Below, one piece after another: positions 19,970 to 29,741 of a stretch of 64,000 nt of DNA (positions are counted from its first letter, which is position 1; each line of letters starts with the position of its first letter). Made by a program: the position numbers and the translations under genes. Under the pieces are notes generated by a model. It saw only the letters and a list, made by a program, of their open reading frames with translations. It searched no databases and was not told where the DNA came from. Source of the stretch: Prochlorococcus sp. AG-347-I06 (GTDB lineage: Bacteria; Cyanobacteriota; Cyanobacteriia; PCC-6307; Cyanobiaceae). The stretch covers positions 62,001 through 126,000 of the forward strand of contig QCBM01000001.1 of assembly GCA_003281605.1 (NCBI GenBank), written 5' to 3'.

Positions 19970-21541
19970 TTAGCTGAAATATGCTTTAGCGTCGTAAAGG
20001 GTTTCGTCACTTATCTCTGGGATTCCCCTTAAGATTGCATATTTTTCGGTATTTGTTTTGACTTTACCTCTCACAAAAAATGGAACTTTTGTTAATTCAG
20101 CTTTACCAGATTCAGTCCAGATAATTCCTTCCTTTCTATTTTTATTTTCTTTATCCTCAGAATTTATTAAATCCTTTGTTTTTGTAGCTGTATGCCCTAG
20201 ATGGCTCTGATGTCCGTCGACAAACTCAAAGTCATGTTTAAACATATCAATTAGATGCTCTTCTAATCCCATCATTAAGGGATGTACCCAATCATCAAAA
20301 ATTACATTTGCTCCTTCCCATCCCATTTGTGGGCTATATCTTGCAGGAACATCTTGGACATGTATTGGTGTACTTATTACTGAGCATGGAATGCCGAGTC
20401 TTTTTGCACTATGCCTTTCCATTTGGGTACCTAAAACTAATTCAGGGGCGGCTTTTTTCATGGCATCTTCCACTTCTAGATAATTGTTAGTTATCAGAGC
20501 TTCTACATTTAGATCTTTCGCAGTTGCTCTTACTTGCCTGGCCATCTCCCTGCTGTATGTTCCAAGACCCACTACTTCAAAACCCAATTCTTCCTTAGCA
20601 ATTTTGGCTGCTGCAATTGCATGTGTTCCATCACCAAAAATAAAAACTCTTTTGCCAGTTAGATAATTTGAGTCAACTGATTTTGAGTACCAAGGAAGTT
20701 TTGATTTATTTTCTAATTCTTTTTTATTCGTATAAGGAAGATCTAATTTCTTATAAACTTCATTTATAAATTCAATTGTATTTTTTATTCCAATTGGAAT
20801 AGTGTTTGTATATTCCATTCCAAAGTTCCGTTTGAGCCATTCGCAGGATGCTTCCGCAATTTCTGGATAAAGACAAATATTTATTTCAGCATCAATTAGT
20901 CTTACAACATCATCTGGACTAGCACCTAATGGAGCAACAACGTTTGTATCTATTCCTTGCTCTGAAAGTATCCGTTGGATTTCGATCACATCATCTCTGC
21001 ATCTAAATCCTAGTAATGAAGGGCCCAGGATATTGACTTTTGGTCTACGCCCAAATTCCTTCCACCTTAGAGGACTTATTTTCTCTGAATTGCTTACTTT
21101 TTCTTTTAAAAGGGTTCTTGTTAATTGATAAAAGGTTTCTGAGGCCCCCCAATTTTCTTTCTTGCTATAAGCAGGTAATTCAAGATTCACAATCGGCATT
21201 TCAAACCCCATCCCTTTAGCAAGAGCTCCAGGTTGGTCTTGGATAAGTTCTGCTGTACAACTTTCTCCGACTAAAAGAGTTTTGGGTTTGAATCGTTCAA
21301 CCGCTTCTTTAATATTTTTCTTCACTAATTCAGCTGTATCGCCTCCAAGGTCTCTAGCCTGGAAAGTTGTATAAGTGACTGGAGGCCTTTGCCCCCTCCT
21401 CTCAATCATTGTAAATAGAAGATCTGCATATGTATCTCCTTGAGGGGCATGAAGCACATAATGAATGTCTTTCATTGACGAGGCAATTCTCATGGCACCA
21501 ACATGTGGTGGTCCTTCATAAGTCCAAAGAGTTAATTCCAT
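19970..21541 (-). CDS. chlB: Light-independent protochlorophyllide reductase subunit ChlB
   Basis: With ChlN forms the NifDK-like catalytic component of the dark-operative reductase. The 523-residue protein begins [20 protein letters not shown], carries [17 protein letters not shown] near residue 105-121, [18 protein letters not shown] and [20 protein letters not shown], and ends with the small C-terminal domain that includes [17 protein letters not shown]. The length is usual for the family. Start is six bases after the chlN stop, so chlN and chlB are co-transcribed. Confidence 0.98.
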   Translation of the reverse strand: MELTLWTYEGPPHVGAMRIASSMKDIHYVLHAPQGDTYADLLFTMIERRGQRPPVTYTTFQARDLGGDTAELVKKNIKEAVERFKPKTLLVGESCTAELIQDQPGALAKGMGFEMPIVNLELPAYSKKENWGASETFYQLTRTLLKEKVSNSEKISPLRWKEFGRRPKVNILGPSLLGFRCRDDVIEIQRILSEQGIDTNVVAPLGASPDDVVRLIDAEINICLYPEIAEASCEWLKRNFGMEYTNTIPIGIKNTIEFINEVYKKLDLPYTNKKELENKSKLPWYSKSVDSNYLTGKRVFIFGDGTHAIAAAKIAKEELGFEVVGLGTYSREMARQVRATAKDLNVEALITNNYLEVEDAMKKAAPELVLGTQMERHSAKRLGIPCSVISTPIHVQDVPARYSPQMGWEGANVIFDDWVHPLMMGLEEHLIDMFKHDFEFVDGHQSHLGHTATKTKDLINSEDKENKNRKEGIIWTESGKAELTKVPFFVRGKVKTNTEKYAILRGIPEISDETLYDAKAYFS

Positions 21542-21546
21542 AGTTT

Positions 21547-22812
<1,266 letters not shown>

Positions 22813-22961
22813 TCAAGAGCTTATATTTCAAGCTTGCATAAACTTTTAAATTTAAGAAAGTAATTAATAAGTTCTCTTACAAAACGTACACATTTAAAAA
22901 ACTTATATGAATGTTAAAATACTTAAATGGGAATTATAAAAAAAAATTTTTGGGGCGTATT

Positions 22962-23330
22962 TTAATTTCTGTAGAAGGAATTTCCTTGACTTGTTTTTGA
23001 AATCTTCCATACATTTCTAGCTATTTTGGTAGCTAATAATCCTGCTCTTTCTAACTTAGATTTCCCTGGTTTTGCTCCAATTAAAGCTGTCACTTCTGAG
23101 GTAGTTAAAGGTGCCCCGGTATTGATAGCTAATTGTGTTAACTCCAATCTATCTCTAAGGTTTTTGAGATTTACTTTTTCAATTTTATCTTCTTCTAACC
23201 AACCAAAAGATGGGTCTTTCTGAGATAGTTTTTGCATCAAACTTAGGCTAACTAATCCAAGAGTTTGATCAGGAGTTAATTCTTTTTCAGTCCCAGAAAC
23301 ATTTGGTTCTTTTTTTTGAGAAGTTCCCAT
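22962..23330 (-). CDS. Small protein of unknown function upstream of chlN
   Basis: A 122-residue soluble, mostly helical protein with no signal peptide or membrane segment. Residues 55-112, with LRDRLELTQLAINTGAPLTT, SEVTALIGAKPGKSKLERAG and KIARNVWKISK, read like a winged or helix-turn-helix fold, but this is only a pattern judgement. It lies on the same strand as chlN, 158 bases upstream, and diverges from csoS1D with a 96-base gap, so the promoters of both lie together. Known cyanobacterial names for it escape me. It may be regulatory; its partner cannot be named from sequence. Confidence 0.8.
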   Translation of the reverse strand: MGTSQKKEPNVSGTEKELTPDQTLGLVSLSLMQKLSQKDPSFGWLEEDKIEKVNLKNLRDRLELTQLAINTGAPLTTSEVTALIGAKPGKSKLERAGLLATKIARNVWKISKTSQGNSFYRN

Positions 23331-23426
23331 AAAAATGCATATCTTTTACTTGAAGTTATCGTTTTGTGAGAAGCATGCAAGTAAATTTAATAGAAAAATG
23401 AACCCTTATCAGTTATAGTCGCGTGA

Positions 23427-24197
23427 ATGGAACCAACTTCTAGTTTAAACAGAGGGAACCGAAAAAAAGGGAGTTCTCTTGTCACAGGATCTGAGGTGCA
23501 ATCTCAGGCCAATGGTGCTAGCTGTTTTATTACAACTGATTCAGAAAAGTCTTTGGTATCCAGACAAGCAAGTCAAGTTGAGCAAATTGAGTTAAGAACA
23601 TATGTTTTTTTAGATTCTCTGCAACCTCAATTAGCCGCATATATGGGAACTGTTAGTAGAGGTTTTTTACCTATTCCTGGTGATTCATGTCTTTGGATGG
23701 AAGTTTCACCCGGGATGGCTGTTCATAGAGTCACTGATATTGCCCTAAAAGCAAGTAATGTAAGACTTGGTCAGATGATTGTTGAAAGAGCATTTGGATC
23801 TCTTGCTCTTTACCATAAAGATCAAAGTACGGTTTTACATTCTGGAGATGTTGTTCTAGATGCTATTGGGAGCGAAGTTAGAAAAAGAACAAAACCTGCT
23901 ACGAGTTGGACTGAAGTTATTCGAGCAATTACTCCAGATCATGCAGTTTTAATAAATAGACAAAACAGAAGTGGATCAATGATTCAATCTGGAATGAGCA
24001 TGTTTATATTAGAAACTGAACCAGCTGGTTATGTTTTAAAAGCAGCTAATGAAGCTGAAAAGGCATCTAATATAACTGTTGTTGATGTTAAGGCAGTTGG
24101 AGCTTTTGGTAGATTAACTCTCGCTGGGAAAGAAGGGGATGTAGAAGAGGCTGCAGCTGCTGCTAAAAGAGCAATTGAAGAAATTTCAAATTATTGA
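23427..24197 (+). CDS. csoS1D: Carboxysome shell protein CsoS1D (tandem BMC-T trimer)
   Basis: A 256-residue shell protein made of two BMC domains in one chain; it forms stacked pseudohexameric trimers with a gated pore for metabolites. The N-terminal leader of about 50 residues is polar. Domain one spans about 52-150 ([20 protein letters not shown]) and domain two about 153-256 ([20 protein letters not shown], with [21 protein letters not shown]). The gene is separated from the main cso operon by rdgB on the other strand, an arrangement known in Prochlorococcus. Confidence 0.96.
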   Translation: MEPTSSLNRGNRKKGSSLVTGSEVQSQANGASCFITTDSEKSLVSRQASQVEQIELRTYVFLDSLQPQLAAYMGTVSRGFLPIPGDSCLWMEVSPGMAVHRVTDIALKASNVRLGQMIVERAFGSLALYHKDQSTVLHSGDVVLDAIGSEVRKRTKPATSWTEVIRAITPDHAVLINRQNRSGSMIQSGMSMFILETEPAGYVLKAANEAEKASNITVVDVKAVGAFGRLTLAGKEGDVEEAAAAAKRAIEEISNY

Positions 24198-24223
24198 GAC
24201 TTTTTTAATTTAAACTTTTTTTT

Positions 24224-24808
24224 TTAACTTAAACCTATCTCTTTTTTTAAAAAAGGTGACATAATTTTTGCAGCTTTACCTCTACTACCTAATTTATTTA
24301 ATTGTGATTGTGAGAGCTCACCGTAAACACAGTTAGACTCTTTTACCCAAAAAATAGATTCGAATTCCCCGTTTGGATATTTGGGGTTCTTAAGAATTTC
24401 TCCCCAGCATATTCCTGTTGTATCTTTAACTAAGTTTCCTGAGGGATCGCACAAAACCATACAACTTATAAATCTTGCACTCCTATAAGGACTATCAGAA
24501 AGTTCATTAATTAATTTTTTAATTTTCTCATCATTAGTTTTGGCATATCGAGCAGAATAAATTCCTGGCCGACCATCTAAAACATCTACTTCAAGACCCG
24601 AGTCATCAGCTAATGCCCAAGTTTTAGTCTCTAAAGCTGCTGCTTTTGCTTTTAGAAGTGCATTCTCAAAATATGTGTTTCCAGTCTCTTCGACATTTAA
24701 ATATTCTGGTTGCTTCTGAACCTTTAAAGACAAAACATCCAGCATCTCTGAAATTTCAGATACTTTTCTTTGATTGCTACTAGCAATAGTTAGAACTGGA
24801 AGGTTCAA
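24224..24808 (-). CDS. rdgB: Non-canonical purine NTP pyrophosphatase (Ham1/RdgB)
   Basis: Hydrolyses dITP, ITP and XTP to keep them out of nucleic acids. The 194-residue protein starts VLTIASSNQRKVSEISEML (substrate-binding SNQRK), has WALADDSGLEVDVLDGRPG with the metal-binding Asp pair, SARFISCMVLC, and the C-terminal LNKLGSRGKA, which matches the family's SHRGxA segment. It sits between csoS1D and csoS1 on the opposite strand, and its promoter must share the 327-base region with that of the cso operon. Confidence 0.95.
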   Translation of the reverse strand: MNLPVLTIASSNQRKVSEISEMLDVLSLKVQKQPEYLNVEETGNTYFENALLKAKAAALETKTWALADDSGLEVDVLDGRPGIYSARYAKTNDEKIKKLINELSDSPYRSARFISCMVLCDPSGNLVKDTTGICWGEILKNPKYPNGEFESIFWVKESNCVYGELSQSQLNKLGSRGKAAKIMSPFLKKEIGLS

Positions 24809-24872
24809 AATAACAAATAAATTTATTGTGAATTTTATCTTACTTCAAAGCTTGATACGGAGACAGGAAAGG

Positions 24873-24886
24873 TTGAACATTCCACA
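24873..24886 (+). repeat. First copy of direct repeat TTGAACATTCCACA
   Basis: The 14-base word TTGAACATTCCACA occurs here and again at 25104-25117, just before csoS1. In both copies GTAGACA follows shortly after (24892-24898 here). This suggests part of the csoS1 leader was once duplicated, or that both copies bind the same factor. Confidence 0.75.
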
Positions 24887-24893
24887 CCTGTGT

Positions 24894-24908
24894 AGACAGG
24901 GCCTGTCT
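24894..24908. promoter_or_regulatory. Perfect palindrome AGACAGG-G-CCTGTCT
   Basis: Seven-base arms AGACAGG (24894-24900) and CCTGTCT (24902-24908) around one G. It is G+C-rich against an A+T-rich background. A direct copy of AGACAGG lies at 24861-24867. It could be an operator for the cso operon or rdgB, or a factor-independent stop for a leftward or rightward transcript, although no T-run follows. Confidence 0.55.
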
Positions 24909-25103
24909 CGTACGAAAATAACATAATGTAAATTTTTTCTTAATACAACAGTATGTTTTGATGCACTAACTAATTTGCATAAGTATTGACATATCAATAG
25001 TACCAAGGGTGATAAGTTTAACTTATGAATGATAGAAAAAACATTAATGGAGATTTTGTCGAAAACGCTTGACTTATAAGTACTTAATGAAGCATTCTTC
25101 GAA

Positions 25104-25117
25104 TTGAACATTCCACA
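25104..25117 (+). repeat. Second copy of direct repeat TTGAACATTCCACA
   Basis: Identical to 24873-24886 and placed 18 bases before the csoS1 ATG, so in the untranslated leader of the carboxysome operon. GTAGACA follows at 25129-25135, ending at the start codon. No clear Shine-Dalgarno sequence is visible for csoS1, so this element might act in translation. Confidence 0.75.
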
Positions 25118-25135
25118 TTTAGTATTTAGTAGACA

Positions 25136-25447
25136 ATGGCTACAGAAACAATGGGTATCGCTCTCGGCATGATCGAGACACGCGGACTTGTACCTGCAAT
25201 CGAAGCAGCAGACGCAATGACAAAGGCAGCAGAAGTTCGCCTTATTGGTCGTGAATTCGTTGGTGGCGGTTATGTCACAGTATTAGTTAGAGGCGAAACA
25301 GGAGCAGTTAACGCAGCTGTAAGAGCTGGTGCTGATGCTTGTGAAAGAGTTGGTGACGGTTTAGTTGCAGCTCACATTATTGCTCGTCCTCATAGAGAAG
25401 TTGAACCTGCTTTAGGTAACGGTGAATTTCTTGGTCAAAAGGACTAA
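25136..25447 (+). CDS. csoS1: Carboxysome major shell protein CsoS1
   Basis: Single BMC-domain protein of 103 residues that assembles as hexamers tiling the carboxysome facets. MGIALGMIETRGLVPAIEAAD starts the BMC fold, VRLIGREFVGGGYVTVLVRG contains the conserved pore-adjacent Gly-rich loop, and VGDGLVAAHIIARPHREVE ends it. Codon and base use are noticeably more G+C-rich than in neighbours, as expected of a very highly expressed gene. First gene of the cso operon; a perfect palindrome follows the stop before cbbL. Confidence 0.98.
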   Translation: MATETMGIALGMIETRGLVPAIEAADAMTKAAEVRLIGREFVGGGYVTVLVRGETGAVNAAVRAGADACERVGDGLVAAHIIARPHREVEPALGNGEFLGQKD

Positions 25448-25456
25448 TTAATTAAA

Positions 25457-25476
25457 GCAAAATTTATAAATTTTGC
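25457..25476. repeat. Perfect palindrome between csoS1 and cbbL
   Basis: GCAAAATTTATAAATTTTGC is a perfect 20-base palindrome located 10 bases after the csoS1 stop and 41 bases before the cbbL start. As RNA it would form a hairpin of about eight pairs. No T-run follows, so it is better explained as an mRNA-stabilising or processing hairpin that protects csoS1 mRNA 3' ends. Confidence 0.7.
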
Positions 25477-25516
25477 ACAATAATTATTTTCCCTATACAG
25501 ACCTAAATTTATCCTT

Positions 25517-26932
25517 ATGAGTAAGAAGTATGATGCAGGGGTAAAGGAGTACAGAGATACCTACTGGACTCCAGAATATGTACCCCTAGACACCGATTTA
25601 CTAGCCTGTTTCAAATGTACAGGTCAGGAAGGTGTTCCAAGAGAGGAAGTTGCAGCTGCTGTTGCCGCTGAATCTTCAACAGGTACTTGGTCAACAGTTT
25701 GGTCCGAGTTACTTACAGACTTAGAATTTTATAAAGGACGTTGTTATCGAATCGAAGACGTTCCTGGAGATCCTGAAGCTTTCTATGCTTTTATTGCATA
25801 TCCTTTAGATCTTTTTGAAGAAGGCTCAATTACAAACGTATTAACATCTCTTGTAGGAAACGTTTTTGGATTTAAAGCTCTAAGACATCTACGTCTAGAA
25901 GATATTAGATTCCCAATTGCTTTCATTAAAACTTGCGGTGGTCCACCAAACGGAATCGTAGTTGAAAGAGATCGACTTAACAAATATGGAAGACCTCTAC
26001 TTGGTTGTACCATCAAACCTAAATTAGGATTATCTGGTAAAAACTATGGTCGAGTTGTATATGAATGTCTTAGAGGCGGTCTTGATTTAACGAAGGATGA
26101 TGAGAATATTAATTCTCAACCATTCCAACGTTGGAGAGAAAGATTTGAGTTTGTTGCAGAAGCAGTTAAGCTTGCTCAGCGAGAAACTGGTGAAGTTAAA
26201 GGTCACTATCTAAATTGTACTGCTAACACTCCTGAAGAGCTCTATGAAAGAGCTGAATTTGCAAAAGAGCTAGATATGCCAATCATCATGCATGATTATA
26301 TAACTGGTGGTTTTACTGCAAATACTGGATTAGCTAATTGGTGTCGTAAAAATGGCATGCTTCTGCATATTCACAGAGCTATGCATGCTGTTATTGATAG
26401 ACATCCAAAGCATGGTATTCACTTCAGAGTTCTTGCAAAATGTTTGAGACTTTCTGGAGGAGACCAATTACATACTGGAACCGTTGTTGGAAAACTAGAA
26501 GGTGATCGTCAAACAACTCTTGGTTATATTGACAACTTAAGAGAGTCATTTGTTCCTGAAGATAGATCAAGAGGTAACTTCTTTGATCAAGATTGGGGTT
26601 CAATGCCTGGAGTATTTGCAGTCGCATCAGGTGGTATCCATGTTTGGCATATGCCTGCACTTCTAGCGATCTTTGGGGATGATTCCTGTCTTCAGTTCGG
26701 TGGAGGGACACATGGTCATCCATGGGGTTCAGCTGCTGGAGCCGCAGCTAACAGAGTTGCTTTAGAAGCTTGTGTAAAAGCCCGTAATGCTGGTCGCGAA
26801 ATCGAAAAAGAGAGTAGAGACATTCTTATGGAAGCTGCTAAGCATAGTCCTGAACTAGCTATTGCTCTAGAAACTTGGAAGGAAATTAAGTTCGAGTTTG
26901 ACACTGTCGACAAGCTTGATGTTCAGGGTTAA
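25517..26932 (+). CDS. cbbL: RuBisCO large subunit, form IA
   Basis: Fixes CO2 on ribulose 1,5-bisphosphate inside the carboxysome. The 471-residue chain begins [37 protein letters not shown] has the catalytic Lys; [17 protein letters not shown] has the Lys that is carbamylated together with the Asp and Glu that bind magnesium; [12 protein letters not shown] and [11 protein letters not shown] are further active-site segments. It sits inside the cso operon, as in alpha-cyanobacteria, where form IA goes with alpha-carboxysomes; the rbcX gene expected with form IB is absent. Confidence 0.99.
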   Translation: MSKKYDAGVKEYRDTYWTPEYVPLDTDLLACFKCTGQEGVPREEVAAAVAAESSTGTWSTVWSELLTDLEFYKGRCYRIEDVPGDPEAFYAFIAYPLDLFEEGSITNVLTSLVGNVFGFKALRHLRLEDIRFPIAFIKTCGGPPNGIVVERDRLNKYGRPLLGCTIKPKLGLSGKNYGRVVYECLRGGLDLTKDDENINSQPFQRWRERFEFVAEAVKLAQRETGEVKGHYLNCTANTPEELYERAEFAKELDMPIIMHDYITGGFTANTGLANWCRKNGMLLHIHRAMHAVIDRHPKHGIHFRVLAKCLRLSGGDQLHTGTVVGKLEGDRQTTLGYIDNLRESFVPEDRSRGNFFDQDWGSMPGVFAVASGGIHVWHMPALLAIFGDDSCLQFGGGTHGHPWGSAAGAAANRVALEACVKARNAGREIEKESRDILMEAAKHSPELAIALETWKEIKFEFDTVDKLDVQG

Positions 26933-26946
26933 CTCAAGTTCCGAAA

Positions 26947-26969
26947 TTGAGGAGATTAATTCTCCTCAA
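26947..26969. repeat. Hairpin between cbbL and cbbS
   Basis: TTGAGGAGA at 26947-26955 and TCTCCTCAA at 26961-26969 pair over nine bases with a five-base loop TTAAT, 14 bases after the cbbL stop. A shorter hairpin follows (CTCG at 26982-26985, CGAG at 26992-26995). No T-run follows the first. Likely stabilises or limits the cbbL mRNA segment. Confidence 0.7.
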
Positions 26970-27021
26970 ACTTATTAAAATCTCGTTTTTACGAGTAATT
27001 ACATTCACATTTTGATTAATT

Positions 27022-27363
27022 ATGCCTTTCCAGAGCACAGTAAGCGACTATCAAACAGTTGCAACCCTGGAAACATTCGGTTTTTTACCACCGATGACCC
27101 AGGAAGAAATATATGACCAAATTGCGTACATAATTGCTCAAGGTTGGAGTCCAGTTATTGAGCATGTTCATCCAAGTGGATGTATGCAAACTTATTGGTC
27201 TTATTGGAAACTCCCATTCTTTGGGGAAAAAGATCTTAACTTGATCGTGAGCGAATTAGAGGCATGCCATAGAGCATACCCTGATCATCATGTAAGAATC
27301 ATCGGATACGATGCTTACACTCAAAGTCAAGGAACAGCTTTTGTAGTTTTCCAAGGACGTTAA
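27022..27363 (+). CDS. cbbS: RuBisCO small subunit
   Basis: The 113-residue small subunit caps the L8 core of form I RuBisCO. QTVATLETFGFLPPMTQEEI begins the fold, and WSPVIEHVHPSGCMQTYWSY, LPFFGEKDL and ACHRAYPDHHVRIIGYD follow. It is 89 bases after cbbL and followed by a strong hairpin before csoS2. The length fits alpha-cyanobacterial small subunits. Confidence 0.98.
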   Translation: MPFQSTVSDYQTVATLETFGFLPPMTQEEIYDQIAYIIAQGWSPVIEHVHPSGCMQTYWSYWKLPFFGEKDLNLIVSELEACHRAYPDHHVRIIGYDAYTQSQGTAFVVFQGR

Positions 27364-27384
27364 AGCTACTTTTCGTAGTAAATA

Positions 27385-27425
27385 ACTTTCTCCATAAGAA
27401 CTTAATTTTTGGAGAAAGTCTTTTT
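27385..27425 (+). terminator. Hairpin with T-run between cbbS and csoS2
   Basis: ACTTTCTCCA at 27385-27394 and TGGAGAAAGT at 27410-27419 pair over ten bases around a 15-base loop, and after one C the sequence is TTTTT (27421-27425). This is the best factor-independent-terminator-like structure in the operon. It starts 22 bases after the cbbS stop and ends 24 bases before csoS2, so part of the transcripts probably stop here and give less CsoS2 than RuBisCO. Confidence 0.72.
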
Positions 27426-27448
27426 AAAAAGTTTCACAATTGAAGGTT

Positions 27449-29734
27449 ATGTCAATGAAAACTAGTAGAGAAATTGCACTAGAGAGAAGAAAAGCTATGA
27501 GTGATAGCGGAAAAAAAGCTGTTGCCAATTCTTCTACTACTAAAGACAGGGTTCGCACATCTGATGATATGCAAATTTCTGGGATAAAATCTTCCATTAA
27601 TACAAATAGTACAAATACTGCGAAAAAACATATTCCAACAGCAAAAATGAATAAAAAATCCTTTTCTAAAAATTTATCCAGCAAAGAACTTGTAATTGAA
27701 AGAAGGAAAGCAATGTCAACTCATGGCAAATCAGCTATAAGTTCATCTGATAGAACTCGTACAGAAGCTAATAAAAAGATCCAAGTAAATGAAATTAAAA
27801 TAACTCCAGATAAAAGCCCTGACTTATCAAATTCTGGTAATTCTGAGAATAAAGTTCTAAATACTAAAATTAAAAGAAGGGTAACTCAAAAAAGAAAACC
27901 TATCACCAATACAAGTAGAGATATTGTTTTGGCAAGAAGAGAAGCTCAATCTAAACATGGCAAATCAGCTTCCAAACAAAATAGTAGTGCAGCATCTTTA
28001 GCTAGAAGAGGAGATCCAGATTTATCAAGCAGAGAAATATCTCAAAGAGTTAGGGAATTAAGAAGTAAAACTGGAGCAACCTCAAAAAAAGGAAATGGTA
28101 AATGTAGACCGTGTGGTCCAAATAAAAATGGATCAAAAATGAATATTGCTGATGCAAGTTGGAAAGTTGGTAAAAGTGAAACTAATTCTGGACAAACAGT
28201 AACTGGAACACAGGCTAATAGATCTTTAAAAACTACTGGTAATGAAGCTAGTACATGTAGAAGCGTCACAGGTACACAATATTTGGGATCCGAAGTACTT
28301 AATCAATTTTGCCAAAATCAACCTGAATATAAACAGCCAACTAGATCCTCAGTAACTTCAACATCAGCTGGAAATAAAGTCACAGGTAATGAGGTCGGAA
28401 GATCTGAGAATGTTACTGGCGATGAACCTGGAACTTGCAAAAATGTAACTGGTACTGAATATAGTTCTGCAAATCAGTCAAAGGAATATTGTGGGGAAGT
28501 TCCCAAAAATCCCTCAAAGGTTAAACATAGTAATACAGCTGACGGATTAAAAGTATCTGGTTCTTTACCTGGGAGATCTGCACTTGTAACTGGAGATGAG
28601 TCAGGATCTGGTCATCAATTAACAGGCGATCAATATCTTGGTTCAGAAACTAATCCTAAAGGGAGATCTCATGAAAAAGTCGGGAAATACAATACATTAA
28701 ATGGCAATGCATTAACTGGTACAGGAGTAGGGAGGTCTGAATTCGTTACTGGTAATGAACCAGGAAGTTGTAAAAATGTAACTGGTGATGAATATATTGG
28801 TTCCCAACAATACGAGTCATTCTGTAAATCCAAACCAAAACCTGAAGCAATGAAGGTTGGAGTTAGTCTCTCAAATAACGCTAATGAGATTAGTGGCACC
28901 TTAACTGGAAGATCTGAGAAAGTTACTGGCGATGAACCTGGAACTTGCAAAAATGTAACTGGGACACCATATGCTGGATTAGATCAAGTTGAGGAAAATT
29001 GTAATTCTGACTTAATAACTGAATTAAAAGATAAAGGAAAGATTTATTTAGGAGGCAGCTCAAATGCACGTCTTACTGGTATACAACCGGGTATCGGAGG
29101 AAGTATGACTGGAGCAGGCAAAGGTGCTTGTCTAAATCCAACAGGCACCCCTTATGTTGGCGGAGATCAGTTAGGTAATAATTGTTCCAATCATTCATCC
29201 GAAAAAAATTATGCCAATAGTGAAAGAAAAAATTCAAGCTCTTGGGAAGAATTTTCTGTAAATTCTCCCTCAAGAGATAAATACTCTGATAAAAAAAGAG
29301 ACGGTGTAACAGGCAATGAGTATGAAAATGGCTCAAAAATTACAGGCCCATTCGATATGGCTAAGGACACAGTAACAGGGACAGAACAATTTAGGTTTGA
29401 TAAAAACAAAAATTCCCTTCTTACCCCAAAAAAAGATTTACAGGAATTTGATTCTTCAAAAGAGAGAGCACAATCCAGAATCACTGGCGAGGGCCAATCT
29501 GCTGGGTTGAAGATAACAGGGGATGATTGGGCAAGAGGAAACAGGGTAACAGGTACTGAAGGAGCTTCAGCAAGAAAAAGAAATCCTACAAGACCAGGCA
29601 TGACGAGTGCAATGCCAGTGATGGATATAAAAAGGAATGATGAAATGAAAGAGCCAGATTTCTTGATAACTGGATCAAGTGGTAATACTCGTGAAGGACA
29701 ACTTGTTACCTTTTCAGGTGGTGCACGAGGGTAA
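27449..29734 (+). CDS. csoS2: Carboxysome assembly scaffold CsoS2
   Basis: Large disordered scaffold of about 761 residues that binds RuBisCO and shell proteins. The N-terminal region has four short RuBisCO-binding repeats with the pattern SREIxxERRxAxSxHGKxA (MKTSREIALERRKAMSDSGK, then at about 80, 155 and 190). The middle region has at least six VTGxExGxCKNVTGTxY repeats with a Cys, and the C-terminal region ends with ITGEGQSAGLKITGDDW and LVTFSGGARG, the shell-binding tail. Start at ATG 27449 is preferred on length and homologue N-termini; ATG 27455 has better ribosome-site spacing. No programmed frameshift site was identified, in line with a single CsoS2 form. Confidence 0.97.
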   Translation: MSMKTSREIALERRKAMSDSGKKAVANSSTTKDRVRTSDDMQISGIKSSINTNSTNTAKKHIPTAKMNKKSFSKNLSSKELVIERRKAMSTHGKSAISSSDRTRTEANKKIQVNEIKITPDKSPDLSNSGNSENKVLNTKIKRRVTQKRKPITNTSRDIVLARREAQSKHGKSASKQNSSAASLARRGDPDLSSREISQRVRELRSKTGATSKKGNGKCRPCGPNKNGSKMNIADASWKVGKSETNSGQTVTGTQANRSLKTTGNEASTCRSVTGTQYLGSEVLNQFCQNQPEYKQPTRSSVTSTSAGNKVTGNEVGRSENVTGDEPGTCKNVTGTEYSSANQSKEYCGEVPKNPSKVKHSNTADGLKVSGSLPGRSALVTGDESGSGHQLTGDQYLGSETNPKGRSHEKVGKYNTLNGNALTGTGVGRSEFVTGNEPGSCKNVTGDEYIGSQQYESFCKSKPKPEAMKVGVSLSNNANEISGTLTGRSEKVTGDEPGTCKNVTGTPYAGLDQVEENCNSDLITELKDKGKIYLGGSSNARLTGIQPGIGGSMTGAGKGACLNPTGTPYVGGDQLGNNCSNHSSEKNYANSERKNSSSWEEFSVNSPSRDKYSDKKRDGVTGNEYENGSKITGPFDMAKDTVTGTEQFRFDKNKNSLLTPKKDLQEFDSSKERAQSRITGEGQSAGLKITGDDWARGNRVTGTEGASARKRNPTRPGMTSAMPVMDIKRNDEMKEPDFLITGSSGNTREGQLVTFSGGARG

Positions 29735-29741
29735 TTAAATA

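Larger units (their letters stand above)
24809..25135. promoter_or_regulatory. Leader and divergent promoter region between rdgB and the cso operon
   Basis: The only stretch over 300 bases without a gene. It holds the promoter region of csoS1 rightwards and rdgB leftwards. Visible elements are a 14-base direct repeat, a seven-base-arm palindrome, a second copy of AGACAGG at 24861-24867, and the symmetric ACAC-CT-GTGT at 24884-24893. I see no intact open frame of coding character here: a long minus-strand frame from 25111 to 24845 has no start signal or protein-like composition. Regulators of cso operons such as CbbR-type LysR proteins would act here, but no site could be proved. Confidence 0.6.

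Noticed and set aside
24845-25111. 88-residue minus-strand open frame in the cso/rdgB spacer
   Set aside because: No ribosome site; composition and lack of conserved-looking blocks suggest chance, and it covers the palindromes and direct repeat better explained as control elements.
27440-27448. TTG at 27440 as csoS2 start
   Set aside because: ATG at 27449 or 27455 fits homologue N-termini and ribosome-site spacing better.
28140-29590. Repeated DNA segments that could look like a tandem or CRISPR-like array
   Set aside because: The repeats are in frame and encode the VTG-type repeats of CsoS2; spacing and sequence vary as protein repeats do.
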